Shown: piece by piece, positions 54,744-64,000 of the stretch
Layout of the letters: each line of letters begins with the position of its first letter
Numbering within the stretch: the stretch's first letter is position 1
DNA from: Synechococcus sp. A10-1-5-1
GTDB lineage: Bacteria > Cyanobacteriota > Cyanobacteriia > PCC-6307 > Cyanobiaceae
Reading direction: 5' to 3'
Assembly: GCF_023115425.1 (NCBI RefSeq)
Contig: NZ_CP096032.1
Coordinates: 1,364,001-1,428,000, forward strand
Length of the DNA: 64,000 bases
The notes under the pieces: generated by a model
Told to the model about the DNA's origin: nothing
What the model saw: only the letters and a program-made list of their open reading frames with translations
Databases searched by the model: none
Position numbers and translations under genes: made by a program

Positions 54744-56423
54744 ATGGGGCGACGGGCACTGTTGCTGGCGGCAGTGGGCCTGGCGCTTGTCAGCTGGCTG
54801 CCCCTGGGGATCGCCGGGGTTCCCCTGGATACGCCCGATGGCTTCCTGCATCTGGGCTGGGCTGTGGCTTGGGCCAAAGCCGTCCAAGGTGGCTGGCTCT
54901 GGCCGACGTGGAGTGATCTGCCCTGGGCCGGGGCGGGCAGTCATGCCCTCTTGATCTACCCGCCCCTATTCAGGCTTTTGGTTGGCTTGCCGTTGGTTGC
55001 CGGCGTCCCGCCAGACCATGCCCTCGCCAGTGGCTTGCTGGTGGTGACGCTGGTCAACGCGGTGGGAGCCGCAGTGCTCGCCAAACACTGGTTGCGCCAA
55101 GAGAGATGGCGCTGGGCCCTGCTGTGGGGGGCAGTCCTGAACCCCTACTTCCTGGTGAACCTCTATGTCCGGGGCGCCTGGCCCGAAGCCTTGGCGCAAG
55201 GATTGCTGTGGTGGCTCACCCTGGGCCTGCTGGGGCTGAAGCAAGAGAAGCGCTGGGGGATCGCTCTCAGCAGCACAGCCTTGGCTGGGGTGATCTTGAG
55301 CAACTGGAACGCCAGCCTGCTCACGGCTCTGATCTGGCTGATGGCCGCTGGAGTGGTCTTGCGGGGATCGCGGCAATGGCGCAATTGGCTCTGGATTGGA
55401 CTCCTGGCGCTGACCGTGACCTCACCGTTCTGGCTGCCAGCCCTCTTGGCCTTGCCAACCGTCAGGCCTCCGATTCCAGAGGGCCTACTGCCCGGAGAGT
55501 TCTTTGGTTCAGGCCAGGCCGGTCAGTTCAGCTTCGGGCGCTTGATTTGGATTCAAGCCGTGGTGATCAGCTCGATCCTCATCATCAGGTGGCTGGGGTG
55601 GGGCCGCTCCGTTGATCCCATTGGGCGCTGGGGATTGGTTCTCGCCGCAAGCGGTATGGTCCTGATGCTCCCTGTGAGTGCGCCTGTTTATGAACTCGTG
55701 AGTCCGCTCCAGCGGATTCAATTCCCGTGGCGCTGGCTCAGTCCAACCTGGATGGGCGCCTTGCTCTGGTGGGCCTCGGTAGGAGTTCAACCCAACGCGA
55801 GACTGAGCCCTTCGACTTGGAGACGCGTGGCCTTGCTACTGACTGCGCTGGCTGCAGTCGGCGCATGGTTCGACTCGCTCTGGAGGTTTCGCACCAACCT
55901 CGTCGGACACGCACCAAGCCGTAAGGAGATCCAAGCGAATCGGACGCTGCTGGCCTGTGACCCTCTGGTTCCTTGTCCAATAGGGGTGGCGGCACTGCCA
56001 AGCACTGGAGAGCTCAGCAAACGATTTACAGCGACACGCGATGGGCGAATCGCCCTCTCTGGCGTCCCGGACTACAGCCCCGCCACGATTCCGGAGAGCT
56101 CGTGGAATAAACGGCTGGCCATTTTTTGGCTACCAAACTGGCCCCAGAGGGACTGGTCGGCTTTCTCGGGTGCAGGCACGGTCGAGGTGACGTTCAAGTC
56201 ACCAACGGAACGGCGGTTACTGGTGGACGCAAAGAGCCCGGGGAACTTGAGACTGATGCAGTGGGCTGACCCGCGCTGGACAGTGCTGGTCAGACCGTCT
56301 GATGCGTCCGAGGAATGGAATCAACAACCGTTTGAACTGACGAGAGCTCCAGACGGATGGACGATGATTCCACTTCAAGCAGGAACTTGGGAGGTTGCGC
56401 TGCGCTATGGCAATGGAGGCTGA
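54744..56423 (+). CDS. PTPS-related (6-pyruvoyl-tetrahydropterin synthase-related) polytopic membrane protein
   Basis: 559 residues, about 11 TM helices, then a soluble C-terminal part. DTPDGFLHLGWAVAWAKAV (loop 1, with the DxH-like acidic/His pair), WPTWSDLP and LLIYPPLFRLLVGLPL resemble the PTPS_related family of GT-C-like proteins. Despite the family name no pterin chemistry is implied. Divergent from the fused gene, 33 bp apart. Paired with the GtrB-like gene that overlaps its end. Confidence 0.65.
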   Translation: MGRRALLLAAVGLALVSWLPLGIAGVPLDTPDGFLHLGWAVAWAKAVQGGWLWPTWSDLPWAGAGSHALLIYPPLFRLLVGLPLVAGVPPDHALASGLLVVTLVNAVGAAVLAKHWLRQERWRWALLWGAVLNPYFLVNLYVRGAWPEALAQGLLWWLTLGLLGLKQEKRWGIALSSTALAGVILSNWNASLLTALIWLMAAGVVLRGSRQWRNWLWIGLLALTVTSPFWLPALLALPTVRPPIPEGLLPGEFFGSGQAGQFSFGRLIWIQAVVISSILIIRWLGWGRSVDPIGRWGLVLAASGMVLMLPVSAPVYELVSPLQRIQFPWRWLSPTWMGALLWWASVGVQPNARLSPSTWRRVALLLTALAAVGAWFDSLWRFRTNLVGHAPSRKEIQANRTLLACDPLVPCPIGVAALPSTGELSKRFTATRDGRIALSGVPDYSPATIPESSWNKRLAIFWLPNWPQRDWSAFSGAGTVEVTFKSPTERRLLVDAKSPGNLRLMQWADPRWTVLVRPSDASEEWNQQPFELTRAPDGWTMIPLQAGTWEVALRYGNGG

Positions 56424-57369
56424 ACAACGCGGGAAACAGCCACTGCTCAGCGCGGTCATCCCCTTCCTCAACGAAGAGCAGTGCATTCCTGCACTCATTG
56501 CGGAGCTCGATGACAGCCTGACCCAGATAGGGATTGGCTTCGAGCTCGTGCTCGTCGACGACGGAAGCCGAGATCAGTCCGTTGCAGTGGCCAAAGAAGA
56601 GCTAAGGAAGCGGCCTCAGATCACGGCAACAATCATCAGCCTCTCGCGGAATTTCGGCAAAGAAGCAGCACTAACAGCTGGCTTGGAAGCCGCCAATGGT
56701 GATGTTGTCGTTCCCCTCGATGCAGACCTGCAAGATCCGCCCTCGGTCATCGAAGGAATGCTGGCCCGCTGGCGGGAGGGCTACGACGTTGTCTATGCCG
56801 TGAGACGGCAGCGCGCTGGAGAAAGCAAGACAAAGCGTTTCACCGCCTATGGCTTCTATCGGCTCATGGGTCGTTTGAGCAAAACAGGAATACCAGCCGA
56901 TACAGGGGACTTCAGACTGATGGATCGCTGTGTTGTTGATGCACTACTCAAGCTGCCCGAACGCAGCCGCTTTATGAAGGGACTCTTCGCTTGGGTTGGC
57001 TTTCGACAAACCGCGATTTATTACGACCGAGATCCACGAAAACTCGGTCAAACCAACTGGAACTATTGGAAGCTCTGGAACTTTGCAATTGACGGAGTCA
57101 CCTCCTTCAGTCGGATGCCATTGCAGGTTTGGAGCTATGCAGGCCTCGCCATTGCACTGCTTGCCTTGGGTTACGGAGGATGGATGGTTCTACGGACACT
57201 GCTATTCGGGATTGACTTGCCCGGCTACGCTTCCCTGATGACAGCAGTGCTATTTATGGGAGGGGTTCAATTAATCGGAATGGGTGTTCTTGGAGAATAC
57301 CTTGGGAGAATCTTTGAAGAAGTAAAAGCCAGACCCCTATATCTGATTAGGGAAGAATGGAAGCAATAG
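56407..57369 (+). CDS. Polyprenyl-phosphate glycosyltransferase, GtrB/DPM1-like
   Basis: GT2 enzyme that makes undecaprenyl-phosphate-linked hexose used by GT-C transferases in the periplasm. The 320 residues show AVIPFLNEEQCIPALIAELD, VDDGSRDQS, ISLSRNFGKEAALTAGLE, PLDADLQDPPSVI, and two C-terminal TM helices. The neighbouring GT-C-like membrane proteins would be the users (inference). ATG 56407 overlaps the upstream gene by 17 bases; 56413 is an alternative. Confidence 0.9.
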   Translation: MAMEAEQRGKQPLLSAVIPFLNEEQCIPALIAELDDSLTQIGIGFELVLVDDGSRDQSVAVAKEELRKRPQITATIISLSRNFGKEAALTAGLEAANGDVVVPLDADLQDPPSVIEGMLARWREGYDVVYAVRRQRAGESKTKRFTAYGFYRLMGRLSKTGIPADTGDFRLMDRCVVDALLKLPERSRFMKGLFAWVGFRQTAIYYDRDPRKLGQTNWNYWKLWNFAIDGVTSFSRMPLQVWSYAGLAIALLALGYGGWMVLRTLLFGIDLPGYASLMTAVLFMGGVQLIGMGVLGEYLGRIFEEVKARPLYLIREEWKQ

Positions 57370-57375
57370 TACCGG

Positions 57376-58419
57376 TTAAGCCAACGCAAGGATAGTGTCC
57401 ATCACTGCAGCTGTCCTCCGGGTAGTTACATCCCAAGAAAATTGAGACGTCCTCTCAAGGCCCAACCTAGAAAACGCATCGCGGGTTTTTTTCGAATCCA
57501 ATAATTGAGAAATTTTTTCTTGAATATCAGGGGCCGAGAAAGGATCAACTAACAGCGCATGGGTTCCTGCGACTTCCTGCGTACCCGATCCCAGACTTGT
57601 AATCACAGGACAACCGCAAGCCATCGCCTCAAGAATCGGGAGGCCAAACCCCTCCCAAAGGCTAGGGTAAACAAAGGCCAGAGCTCCTCGATACCAATTC
57701 GGAAGATCCCCATAAGACACATAGCTTTTGAATATCACTCGAGTAGATAAGCCCAGTTCGGATGTCAACTGTTGGAGCTTTTGTGTCTCAGAGGGGTGCG
57801 GCTTCCCAAGCAAAACCAAATCAACCGCAGGAAAGCGATGCTCGATCGCATTGAAAGCATGAATCAGGCGTTGAAGATTTTTATGGGGGTAAGCCTGGCC
57901 AACATGAAGCAGATAGGGACGGTGATGAAGCGTCTGCTTTGTCTCTGATGGATAGAAGTGTTCAGAATCATATCCGAGAGGTATCGCACTGATTTTGTCT
58001 TCAGGTACACCTGTAGCCTTGCAGATTTCCAAAGACGTAAATGTAGAATTGGTGATGATATGCCTAGACTGCCTTAGGAGTTGTGGGACCCAGTTTTTAA
58101 AGTAAAGCGATTGAAGGGAGCATTCTGGATGACTTAAGGGCCTTAAGTCATGGACCATGACAACCTGCGGCACAACCTGTTTGCCGAGATAACCCTCCGG
58201 CGCAGGGGTGAAGATCAGATCTGCCTTCACTTGCTTTGCCAATCTCGGCAATTGAAATTGAGACCAGGCCAAACGCCTTAAACGCTGCTTGCCACCTCCG
58301 GATCCCCCTCCTGGAATGACAACGTGCTCAAAGTCCTGAAGCACGGGTAGAACAGCATTGGCATATACACCAATTCCTGTCGGGTGATGCAAAACGGGCT
58401 TGTAATTCAGAAGAAGCAT
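57376..58419 (-). CDS. Glycosyltransferase family 4
   Basis: 347 residues. Acceptor side GIGVYANAVLPVLQDF; donor side LHVGQAYPHKNLQRLIHAF, VFVYPSLWEGFGLPILEAMACG (split EX7E motif) and TSLGSGTQEVAGTHALLVDP. Resembles mannosyltransferases of the WbaZ/MtfB kind. The ATG at 58419 starts four bases after the upstream stop. Converges with the GtrB-like gene; the stops are six bases apart. Confidence 0.9.
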   Translation of the reverse strand: MLLLNYKPVLHHPTGIGVYANAVLPVLQDFEHVVIPGGGSGGGKQRLRRLAWSQFQLPRLAKQVKADLIFTPAPEGYLGKQVVPQVVMVHDLRPLSHPECSLQSLYFKNWVPQLLRQSRHIITNSTFTSLEICKATGVPEDKISAIPLGYDSEHFYPSETKQTLHHRPYLLHVGQAYPHKNLQRLIHAFNAIEHRFPAVDLVLLGKPHPSETQKLQQLTSELGLSTRVIFKSYVSYGDLPNWYRGALAFVYPSLWEGFGLPILEAMACGCPVITSLGSGTQEVAGTHALLVDPFSAPDIQEKISQLLDSKKTRDAFSRLGLERTSQFSWDVTTRRTAAVMDTILALA

Positions 58420-58423
58420 GGTC

Positions 58424-59197
58424 TCAAGCCAGGCCAATCAAGCGCCGGCGACCATATTTCAACCAATTGAGAAGCCAACATGCCGCACTCCAAAGAAAGC
58501 TGAGATGACGTGCCTGAGCACGAAAGGTTTCCGCATACACAGCACCAATCTTGGTATGACTCACCCCAGCTTGAACAATTTTAAGAATTGAAATCTGGCT
58601 ATGAACTGAAGACACTGCGGGTGTAAGACGCAAGAACCATTCGTAATCGCCACAGATTTTGAATCTTGGATCAAACAAACCAAATCGCTCAAATAAGTCA
58701 CGTCGCACAAGCATTCCTGGATGCGCAATATTCATCGACTCCCGCATCCTTTTCCAATTCCAGGAGGCACCCCAGTCTCTCAAGAAACGACCATCTGACG
58801 AGTAGTAACAGTTCCGGCATGTAATCAATTCTGCAGACGAGCTTGTCAGATCAAGCAGCTGCTGCAAGCTCTCAGAGCAGACAAACGTATCATCGGCACC
58901 GATGAAACACAGATAGGTCCCTCCCGCCAACTTGATTCCTCGATTCCAAGCGTCATAGATCCCTACATCAACCTGAGAGCTGAACCGAATCAGGTAATCC
59001 GGGTGAGCTGCTTGGTATTGCCGAACGAGTTGCGGCAGGCCGTCGGAGGAACAATTATCGAGAATCAACAACTCCCAGTCCCCTGGGCTTTGCTCCTCGA
59101 GACTCCTGAAAAAGTTGGCCAATAACGCAGAGCAATTCCAGGTTGCCATCAAGACTGAAATCTTGGGTGCGGCAACACGCTCCTGGGTCCCCGACAT
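58424..59197 (-). CDS. Glycosyltransferase family 2 (WcaA-like)
   Basis: 257 residues. KISVLMATWNCSALLANFFRSL, LILDNCSSDGLPQL, VGIYDAWNRGIKLAGGTYL and FIGADDTF show the short GT2 type with YDAxNxG. Ends at the start of the hisS region; only two bases separate its ATG from the hisS stop, so the glycan gene is read from the hisS transcript. Last gene of the island. Confidence 0.87.
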   Translation of the reverse strand: MSGTQERVAAPKISVLMATWNCSALLANFFRSLEEQSPGDWELLILDNCSSDGLPQLVRQYQAAHPDYLIRFSSQVDVGIYDAWNRGIKLAGGTYLCFIGADDTFVCSESLQQLLDLTSSSAELITCRNCYYSSDGRFLRDWGASWNWKRMRESMNIAHPGMLVRRDLFERFGLFDPRFKICGDYEWFLRLTPAVSSVHSQISILKIVQAGVSHTKIGAVYAETFRAQARHLSFLWSAACWLLNWLKYGRRRLIGLA

Positions 59198-59199
59198 GC

Positions 59200-60468
59200 T
59201 CAAGCCGAGAGGATGCTGACCAGCTGATCAATCTCGGTCAACTTAAAGGTCCGCTCCTTCGGAAGTTCCGTGTCCGGATGTAGTGCCTTCAACGTCACGA
59301 TTCCCTGCTCCACCTCGCCATCGCCTAGCACGGCAGCCCAGGCTGAACCGCTTCGATCAGCTCGTTTGAACTGCTTGCCAAAGGCTGAACCCGAGGAATC
59401 CATCTCGACCCTCAATCCACGCTGCCTGAGCTGCCTCGCCAGAACAAGCGCAGACCATTGAGCCTGCTCACCGCGATTCACCACATACAGATCGGGAGCA
59501 TCAGTAGTCACTGGGGCCAGCTGCGAAAGCAGAAGCACCAAACGCTCTAAGCCAATCGCCCAGCCAATGGCGGGCGTCGATGCCCCACCGAGCTGCTCAA
59601 CAAGACCGTCGTAGCGGCCGCCACCACACACGGTGGCCTGAGCCCCGAGCTGATCACTAGTGATTTCAAATGCAGTGTGGCTGTAGTAATCCAAACCACG
59701 TACCAGCCGAGGATTCAAAGCAAAAGGAATTCCAAGAGCTGTCAAGCCGGAGCACACCTGCGCAAAGCGCTCCTGGCTCTCTGGGGACAAGGCATCGGCA
59801 AGCGTCGGGGCATCCACCAATAAGGCTTGGGTGTCCTTGTTCTTGCTGTCGAGAATGCGCAGGGGATTGGTACGCAAGCGCGCCTGAGAATCCTCATCCA
59901 ATTGGGTCTCGCGAGCTGAGAGCCAAGCCACGAGTTCTTCGCGGTAGCGAGCGCGATCTGACGCACTGCCAAGAGAGTTCAGCTCCAGCACCAAACCCTG
60001 GACACCCAAGTCCTGGAGCAGATCCCAAGCTGTCGCAATCGCCTCAACGTCGGAACGCGCTGAGTCAAAGCCCAACATTTCCAGGCCAATCTGGTGAAAC
60101 TGGCGCTGCCGGCCAGCTTGGGGGCGCTCATAGCGGAACATCGGCCCCCCATACCAGAGCCGTTGCGGGCCCTGGCTCAGCAATCCGTGCTGAATCGCTG
60201 CTCGGACCACGGAGGCGGTGCCCTCCGGCCTCAATGTGCAGCTGCGATCCCCACGATCGCTGAAGGTGTACATCTCCTTGCCGACCACATCGGTGGCTTC
60301 GCCGATGCCGCGGGCAAAGAGTTCAGTGGTTTCCAGAACCGGTGTTCGAATCTCCGCGACACGCGCTCTTACGAAGTGGTCACGGGCCGTGGCTTCCACC
60401 CGCTGCCAGAGGCCGATCTGCTCGGGCAACAGATCGACCATGCCCCGCAGACTCTGCAGCTTCGCCAC
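59200..60468 (-). CDS. hisS: Histidyl-tRNA synthetase
   Basis: Charges tRNA-His. 422 residues from a GTG at 60468, reading (M)[16 protein letters not shown]. Class II motif 2 ([19 protein letters not shown]), HisA motif [29 protein letters not shown] and the C-terminal anticodon-binding domain are complete. Two further GTGs lie just upstream, so the start is within two codons. It is divergent from the SGNH gene across a 58-bp gap. Confidence 0.97.
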   Translation of the reverse strand: MAKLQSLRGMVDLLPEQIGLWQRVEATARDHFVRARVAEIRTPVLETTELFARGIGEATDVVGKEMYTFSDRGDRSCTLRPEGTASVVRAAIQHGLLSQGPQRLWYGGPMFRYERPQAGRQRQFHQIGLEMLGFDSARSDVEAIATAWDLLQDLGVQGLVLELNSLGSASDRARYREELVAWLSARETQLDEDSQARLRTNPLRILDSKNKDTQALLVDAPTLADALSPESQERFAQVCSGLTALGIPFALNPRLVRGLDYYSHTAFEITSDQLGAQATVCGGGRYDGLVEQLGGASTPAIGWAIGLERLVLLLSQLAPVTTDAPDLYVVNRGEQAQWSALVLARQLRQRGLRVEMDSSGSAFGKQFKRADRSGSAWAAVLGDGEVEQGIVTLKALHPDTELPKERTFKLTEIDQLVSILSA

Positions 60469-60526
60469 CACCACTCCTGAACTGAGGCCAGTTTGGAGGA
60501 TCAGCGGAAACGGCGACAATGCTGGG

Positions 60527-61744
60527 GTGACTGGACAACCCCACACCTCGCGGCGGCAAGCTGCAGCACTGCTACTGGGCTCAGTGGCCTTCTCAGTGGC
60601 GGCCTTGGAGTTGGGCTGCCGTCTCGTTGGCGTCCAGGCACCCAGGCTTTACCGAACTGATTCCGATCGCGGCTGGACCCTCAAATCCAACGTGCGCACC
60701 CACTGGAGTCAGGAGGGATCCGCTCCAGTGCACACCAATTCCCAGGGCTATCGAGACAGCGAATGGGCCTTGGTGAAGGAGCCGGGCGTTTTGCGCATTG
60801 CCGTTCTTGGCGATTCCTTCACCGAAGCCCTGCAGGTGCCACTGGAGCAAACCTGGGTGAATCAACTGCCCGCGGCGATGGCGGCTGTGCCGGGATGTCG
60901 TCTGCTGAAAGGGTTTCCCAAAGGCGCTGAAACCCTGAATTTCGGAGTCGGCGGTTACGGAACGGGGCAGAGCTGGCTGACCTGGCAAAAGGACGCCCAG
61001 CGGTTTCAACCGCAAGTTGTCCTTCACGCCGTCTACTTCGAAAACGACCTCAGGGACAACATTAAGAGCGAACGGGGGAGTGGCTCCGGACCAACGTTTT
61101 CACTCCATCAAGGCAACCTGAATCGCAGCGACGCCTTCCGCAGCAGCCCGGACTATCGCTTCAGACAGTCCTTTGCCGGACGACTGAGCGACTGGGTCCT
61201 GAGCTGGAGCCGTCTCGCCCAGTTGATCAACCAACTCAAGAATCTGCACAATGCTCGGGCTGGGGAAGAGTGCGATGCAGCTGGCTGCACTTTTTTCCCG
61301 CTGGGTCCTGATGGAACCAAGCTCTATGGACAAGACCCAGCCGACCTGAGACAGGGATGGGAGGTCTTCTGGGCCATCCTGAAAACCTGGAAGCAAGAAG
61401 CCCAGGTTGCTGGGAGCCAGCTTGTTGTGACCAGTGTGACCACACCGCCGCAGCTCTGGCCCAAACCAGAGGACCGTCAGGCAGAGATCAACAAGCACGG
61501 TCTGGACTGGTTCAAACCGGAGAAGCAGCTCGGAGCGGTCCTCAAAGCCGATGGCATCCCGTATCTGCCGCTTGCCCAGGACCTGCAGCAACAGGCGGAT
61601 GAACAAGGTTTAATTGCCCATGGTTTTGCCGGACAAAAACCTGGACCTGGCTATGGCCATTGGAACCGAGAGGGGCACAAAGCAGCCGCAACCGTTCTTG
61701 CCCGAAAGCTCTGCTCCCTGGACCTGCCCCTGATCAATGGTTGA
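60527..61744 (+). CDS. SGNH/GDSL hydrolase-like protein with N-terminal membrane anchor
   Basis: 405 residues from a GTG. An N-terminal TM helix or uncleaved signal (about 11-31) is followed by a stretch typical of the family and the nucleophile block [12 protein letters not shown] (Ser97). A later [11 protein letters not shown] supplies the catalytic His. Such anchored enzymes remove or transfer acyl groups on surface glycans or lipids. The neighbouring galE and polysaccharide genes support that role, but the substrate is unknown. RBS weak; no in-frame ATG nearby. Confidence 0.75.
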   Translation: MTGQPHTSRRQAAALLLGSVAFSVAALELGCRLVGVQAPRLYRTDSDRGWTLKSNVRTHWSQEGSAPVHTNSQGYRDSEWALVKEPGVLRIAVLGDSFTEALQVPLEQTWVNQLPAAMAAVPGCRLLKGFPKGAETLNFGVGGYGTGQSWLTWQKDAQRFQPQVVLHAVYFENDLRDNIKSERGSGSGPTFSLHQGNLNRSDAFRSSPDYRFRQSFAGRLSDWVLSWSRLAQLINQLKNLHNARAGEECDAAGCTFFPLGPDGTKLYGQDPADLRQGWEVFWAILKTWKQEAQVAGSQLVVTSVTTPPQLWPKPEDRQAEINKHGLDWFKPEKQLGAVLKADGIPYLPLAQDLQQQADEQGLIAHGFAGQKPGPGYGHWNREGHKAAATVLARKLCSLDLPLING

Positions 61745-61774
61745 ATCCAACACAAAGCGGAGCACAAAAGCCCC

Positions 61775-62815
61775 TTGGCACAACTGCTGATCACAGGCGG
61801 AGCAGGCTTTATCGGCAGCCACACCTGCCTGGTGTTGCTGGAGGCCGGTCACGATCTCGTTGTGCTGGATGACTTCAGCAACAGCTCACCTGAATCGCTC
61901 AAGCGCGTCCGTCAACTCGCAAATCTGGAGGGCAGCTCGCCGCGACTCCAGGTTGTGGAAGGAGACATCAGAAGCAAAAGCGACCTACGCAAAGGGTTCC
62001 GAGCGGGGAAAGGCATCGACGCAGTCATCCATTTCGCCGGCCTCAAAGCCGTGGGTGAGTCGGTGCGTGAGCCCCTGCGCTATTGGGATGTGAATGTCGC
62101 CGGCAGTCAGTCCCTGCTCTCTGTCATGCAGGAGGAGAACTGCCGGACCCTGGCCTTCAGCAGCAGCGCCACCCTCTACGGCCTGCCCGAGCGTGTCCCC
62201 GTGACTGAAGCCGATCCAGTCCAGCCCATCAACCCGTACGGCTTCACCAAAGCGGCTGTTGAGCAAATGCTGGAGGACCTCAGCAGCAGCGAACAGGGTT
62301 GGCGAATCGCGCGTTTGCGCTACTTCAACCCCGTCGGAGCCCATCCCAGCGGACAGATCGGCGAAGACCCCAACGGCATTCCCAACAACCTCTTCCCCTT
62401 TGTCTCTCAAGTGGCGGTTGGACGGCGCCAAGAGCTCAAAGTCTTTGGAAACGACTGGCCAACCCCCGATGGCACAGGCGTCCGGGACTACATCCACGTC
62501 ATGGACCTGGCCGAGGGACACCTCGCCGCCATTCAGCACCTGATGGAGCAGAGACCTCAGTTACTCACCGTCAATCTGGGCAGCGGGCAGGGTCATTCCG
62601 TCTTGGAGGTGGTCCAAGCCTTTGAGAAGGCCTCAAGCAGACCAGTGGCTTACCAACTCGTCGAGCGACGACCGGGAGATGCCGCAACCACCGTGGCCGA
62701 CCCGTCCTTGGCCAATCGTCTACTGGGGTGGCAGACGAAGCGATCGCTGGCAGAGATCTGCCGCGATGGCTGGTCCTGGCAGTCCCAAAACCCGGAGGGC
62801 TACCGGGGCAGCTGA
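61775..62815 (+). CDS. galE: UDP-glucose 4-epimerase
   Basis: Interconverts UDP-glucose and UDP-galactose. The 346 residues include LLITGGAGFIGSHTCLVLLE, LDDFSNSS, FAGLKAVGESVREPLRYW (HFAGLKAV), SSSATLYG, YGFTKAAVE (YxxxK) and RYFNPVGAHPSG. It begins at a TTG at 61775, since no ATG is available before the Rossmann motif; GGAG lies about 12 bases upstream. The 3' end overlaps the tRNA nucleotidyltransferase by 16 bases. Confidence 0.95.
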   Translation: MAQLLITGGAGFIGSHTCLVLLEAGHDLVVLDDFSNSSPESLKRVRQLANLEGSSPRLQVVEGDIRSKSDLRKGFRAGKGIDAVIHFAGLKAVGESVREPLRYWDVNVAGSQSLLSVMQEENCRTLAFSSSATLYGLPERVPVTEADPVQPINPYGFTKAAVEQMLEDLSSSEQGWRIARLRYFNPVGAHPSGQIGEDPNGIPNNLFPFVSQVAVGRRQELKVFGNDWPTPDGTGVRDYIHVMDLAEGHLAAIQHLMEQRPQLLTVNLGSGQGHSVLEVVQAFEKASSRPVAYQLVERRPGDAATTVADPSLANRLLGWQTKRSLAEICRDGWSWQSQNPEGYRGS

Positions 62816-64000
62816 TCCAACGCCGCAAGACGCAAAGCCTTAAGCCGAGAACCGAGTTCCGGCCCAGGTCTCAACCCCTCCTCCTGCATCAAGACCGCCG
62901 CTGAGATCGGTGAACGCACATGCCGCCATCGGCCCCACCAACGCAGCAGTGGATGCCAGTGGGGACCACCCAACGTGATGGCCAAAGCCACTGCCTCAGG
63001 ACTAAGCCCGGGGCCTTCTAAAAACTCAGCCCACCACGAGGGCAGTAGTGCATCGGTCGGGACTGCGTTGAGTCGCTTCTTCAACTCTTGGAGTTGCACC
63101 AAGAGCTTGTGCTGACGGTGCGGCAACTGCAGCCGTTCCGCTAGACCCAAAGGATCAGCAGCCCCTGCGACCAGCGCCGGCAACAAAGGCACTGCCAAGC
63201 GCTGAGCCCAGTGGAGACGACGGGCCCATGAAGCGTCCTGCTGCAACTGGGTGTCGAGCAGAACCAATCCGCCTGTCTGCTGAAGCACCTGCACTGCCAC
63301 CCGCCATGGCTCTCGCTGGAACAGCAGTTCCAGCTCCATGCGCAGACGCGTCCCCAAAGCCGGTGGGGCATGACCTGGATCATCACCAGGCCGCCAAATC
63401 CAGGGCCATTGACTCAGGGTGCTCAGGGCTTGTTGCTGAGCCGCTGCCGAGAACTGAAAGCCAAGCCGAGCCGCGTAGCGAGCACCGCGGACCCACCGCG
63501 TGGGGTCATCCCTAAGGCTGCTGGGGTGCAGCAAATTGAGTTGGCGTGCCGCGAGGTCGGCTTGACCGTGGTGGAGATCGAGTAACTCCCCACTGGCGAG
63601 CTCCAAGGCCATGGCATTCACCGTGAAATCACGGCGAGCCAGGTCATCCTTCAGGCTTCCGAGGCGAACGCTGGGGTTCTCTCCTGGTTCGGGATACGTC
63701 TCCTGACGGGCGGAGGCGACATCCAAGAGCCAGGTGCCACCGAATTCGGCGGGAAGCTGCAGCTCCAACTCGAAGGTGCCAAACGCTCCGTGCTCTTGAA
63801 GGCTGAGGGGGATCGAGCATGCGAACTGGCTCTCCAGCGCTTCGGGGAGACGCTGAACTAATTCGGCCGCGCGACCCTCAACGACGATGTCCAGATCGGG
63901 TAGACCGCGCCAGGGATCTTCGTGGTGGCGGTGCAGGAGGAGATCACGCACCACACCGCCGACAAGGGCACAGCGCTCGCCAGCTGCCGCCTGAGTCAAC
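62800..64000 (-). CDS. tRNA nucleotidyltransferase/poly(A) polymerase family protein, 5' end cut by window edge
   Basis: Class II nucleotidyltransferase adding CCA, or only CC or A, to tRNA 3' ends. About 400 residues are visible: LVGGVVRDLLLH, DLDIVVEG (two catalytic acids), RRDFTVNAMALE, the HPSSLRDDPTRWVRGARYAARL ruler helix and a C-terminal helical domain. The N-terminus lies beyond 64000. Cyanobacteria may use two split-activity enzymes, and the sequence here does not settle which. Confidence 0.9.
   Translation of the reverse strand, partial: LTQAAAGERCALVGGVVRDLLLHRHHEDPWRGLPDLDIVVEGRAAELVQRLPEALESQFACSIPLSLQEHGAFGTFELELQLPAEFGGTWLLDVASARQETYPEPGENPSVRLGSLKDDLARRDFTVNAMALELASGELLDLHHGQADLAARQLNLLHPSSLRDDPTRWVRGARYAARLGFQFSAAAQQQALSTLSQWPWIWRPGDDPGHAPPALGTRLRMELELLFQREPWRVAVQVLQQTGGLVLLDTQLQQDASWARRLHWAQRLAVPLLPALVAGAADPLGLAERLQLPHRQHKLLVQLQELKKRLNAVPTDALLPSWWAEFLEGPGLSPEAVALAITLGGPHWHPLLRWWGRWRHVRSPISAAVLMQEEGLRPGPELGSRLKALRLAALDQLPR

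Noticed and set aside
1-64000. CRISPR arrays, tRNA or rRNA genes, prophage and intact insertion sequences
   Set aside because: Looked for by eye on both strands; no regularly spaced repeats, cloverleaf-ending CCA-like genes, integrase or transposase motifs were found. Small RNAs cannot be excluded without a search.

Overview
The window comes from a unicellular picocyanobacterium of the Synechococcus/Cyanobium type. The evidence is a compact run of photosynthesis genes (chlD; ndhC-K-J; rubredoxin, ycf48 and psbE-F-L-J), GC-rich DNA, dense stop/start overlaps and frequent GTG/TTG starts. No rRNA, tRNA, CRISPR array, intact transposase or phage gene was seen.

Layout. (1) 1-1430: kdsA-kdsB (Kdo synthesis and activation; kdsB runs off the left edge). 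Next comes a small gap with an 8-bp tandem repeat, a 13-bp inverted repeat and a ribbon-helix-helix micro-gene. (2) 1893-2452: a probably frameshifted, unrecognised gene. (3) 2498-16889: housekeeping genes: photolyase, NUDIX hydrolase, folK, chlD, an Mla/TGD-type lipid transporter pair, a YvcK-like protein, ndhJ-K-C, rubA, ycf48 and psbEFLJ. A three-gene glycan cassette (4569-7053: methyltransferase, GT2, GT11 fucosyltransferase-like) sits between the NUDIX gene and folK. (4) 17174-59197: about 42 kb of surface-polysaccharide genes. It starts with a polyprenyl-phosphate sugar-1-phosphate transferase right after the psbJ terminator. It then contains a Wzx-type flippase, two Wzy-like polymerases, an O-antigen-ligase-like protein, nucleotide-sugar genes (gmd, fcl, uxs, perosamine synthase), about twenty glycosyltransferases and several large membrane glycosyltransferase-like proteins. 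(5) 59200-64000: hisS, an SGNH-hydrolase-like membrane protein, galE, and the start of a tRNA nucleotidyltransferase that runs off the right edge.

How the genes work together. gmd makes GDP-4-keto-6-deoxymannose. This can go to GDP-L-fucose (fcl) or GDP-perosamine (the DegT-family enzyme). uxs makes UDP-xylose and galE makes UDP-galactose. The 17174 product would load the first sugar on undecaprenyl phosphate, cytoplasmic GTs extend the unit, the flippase exports it, and the polymerase and ligase candidates assemble it.

Most notable observation. An AT-rich cassette (about 25282-31575: GT4, perosamine synthase, cupin, acyltransferase, and a possible sialyltransferase-fold GT) splits an ancestral polymerase-glycosyltransferase gene pair. 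It leaves reciprocal relicts: a polymerase C-terminal fragment beside the intact glycosyltransferase on the left, and a 39-codon glycosyltransferase N-terminal fragment beside the intact polymerase on the right. The two junctions still share near-collinear, diverged DNA and the same TTGA stop/start overlap. This looks like a record of a cassette insertion that changed surface-glycan structure.
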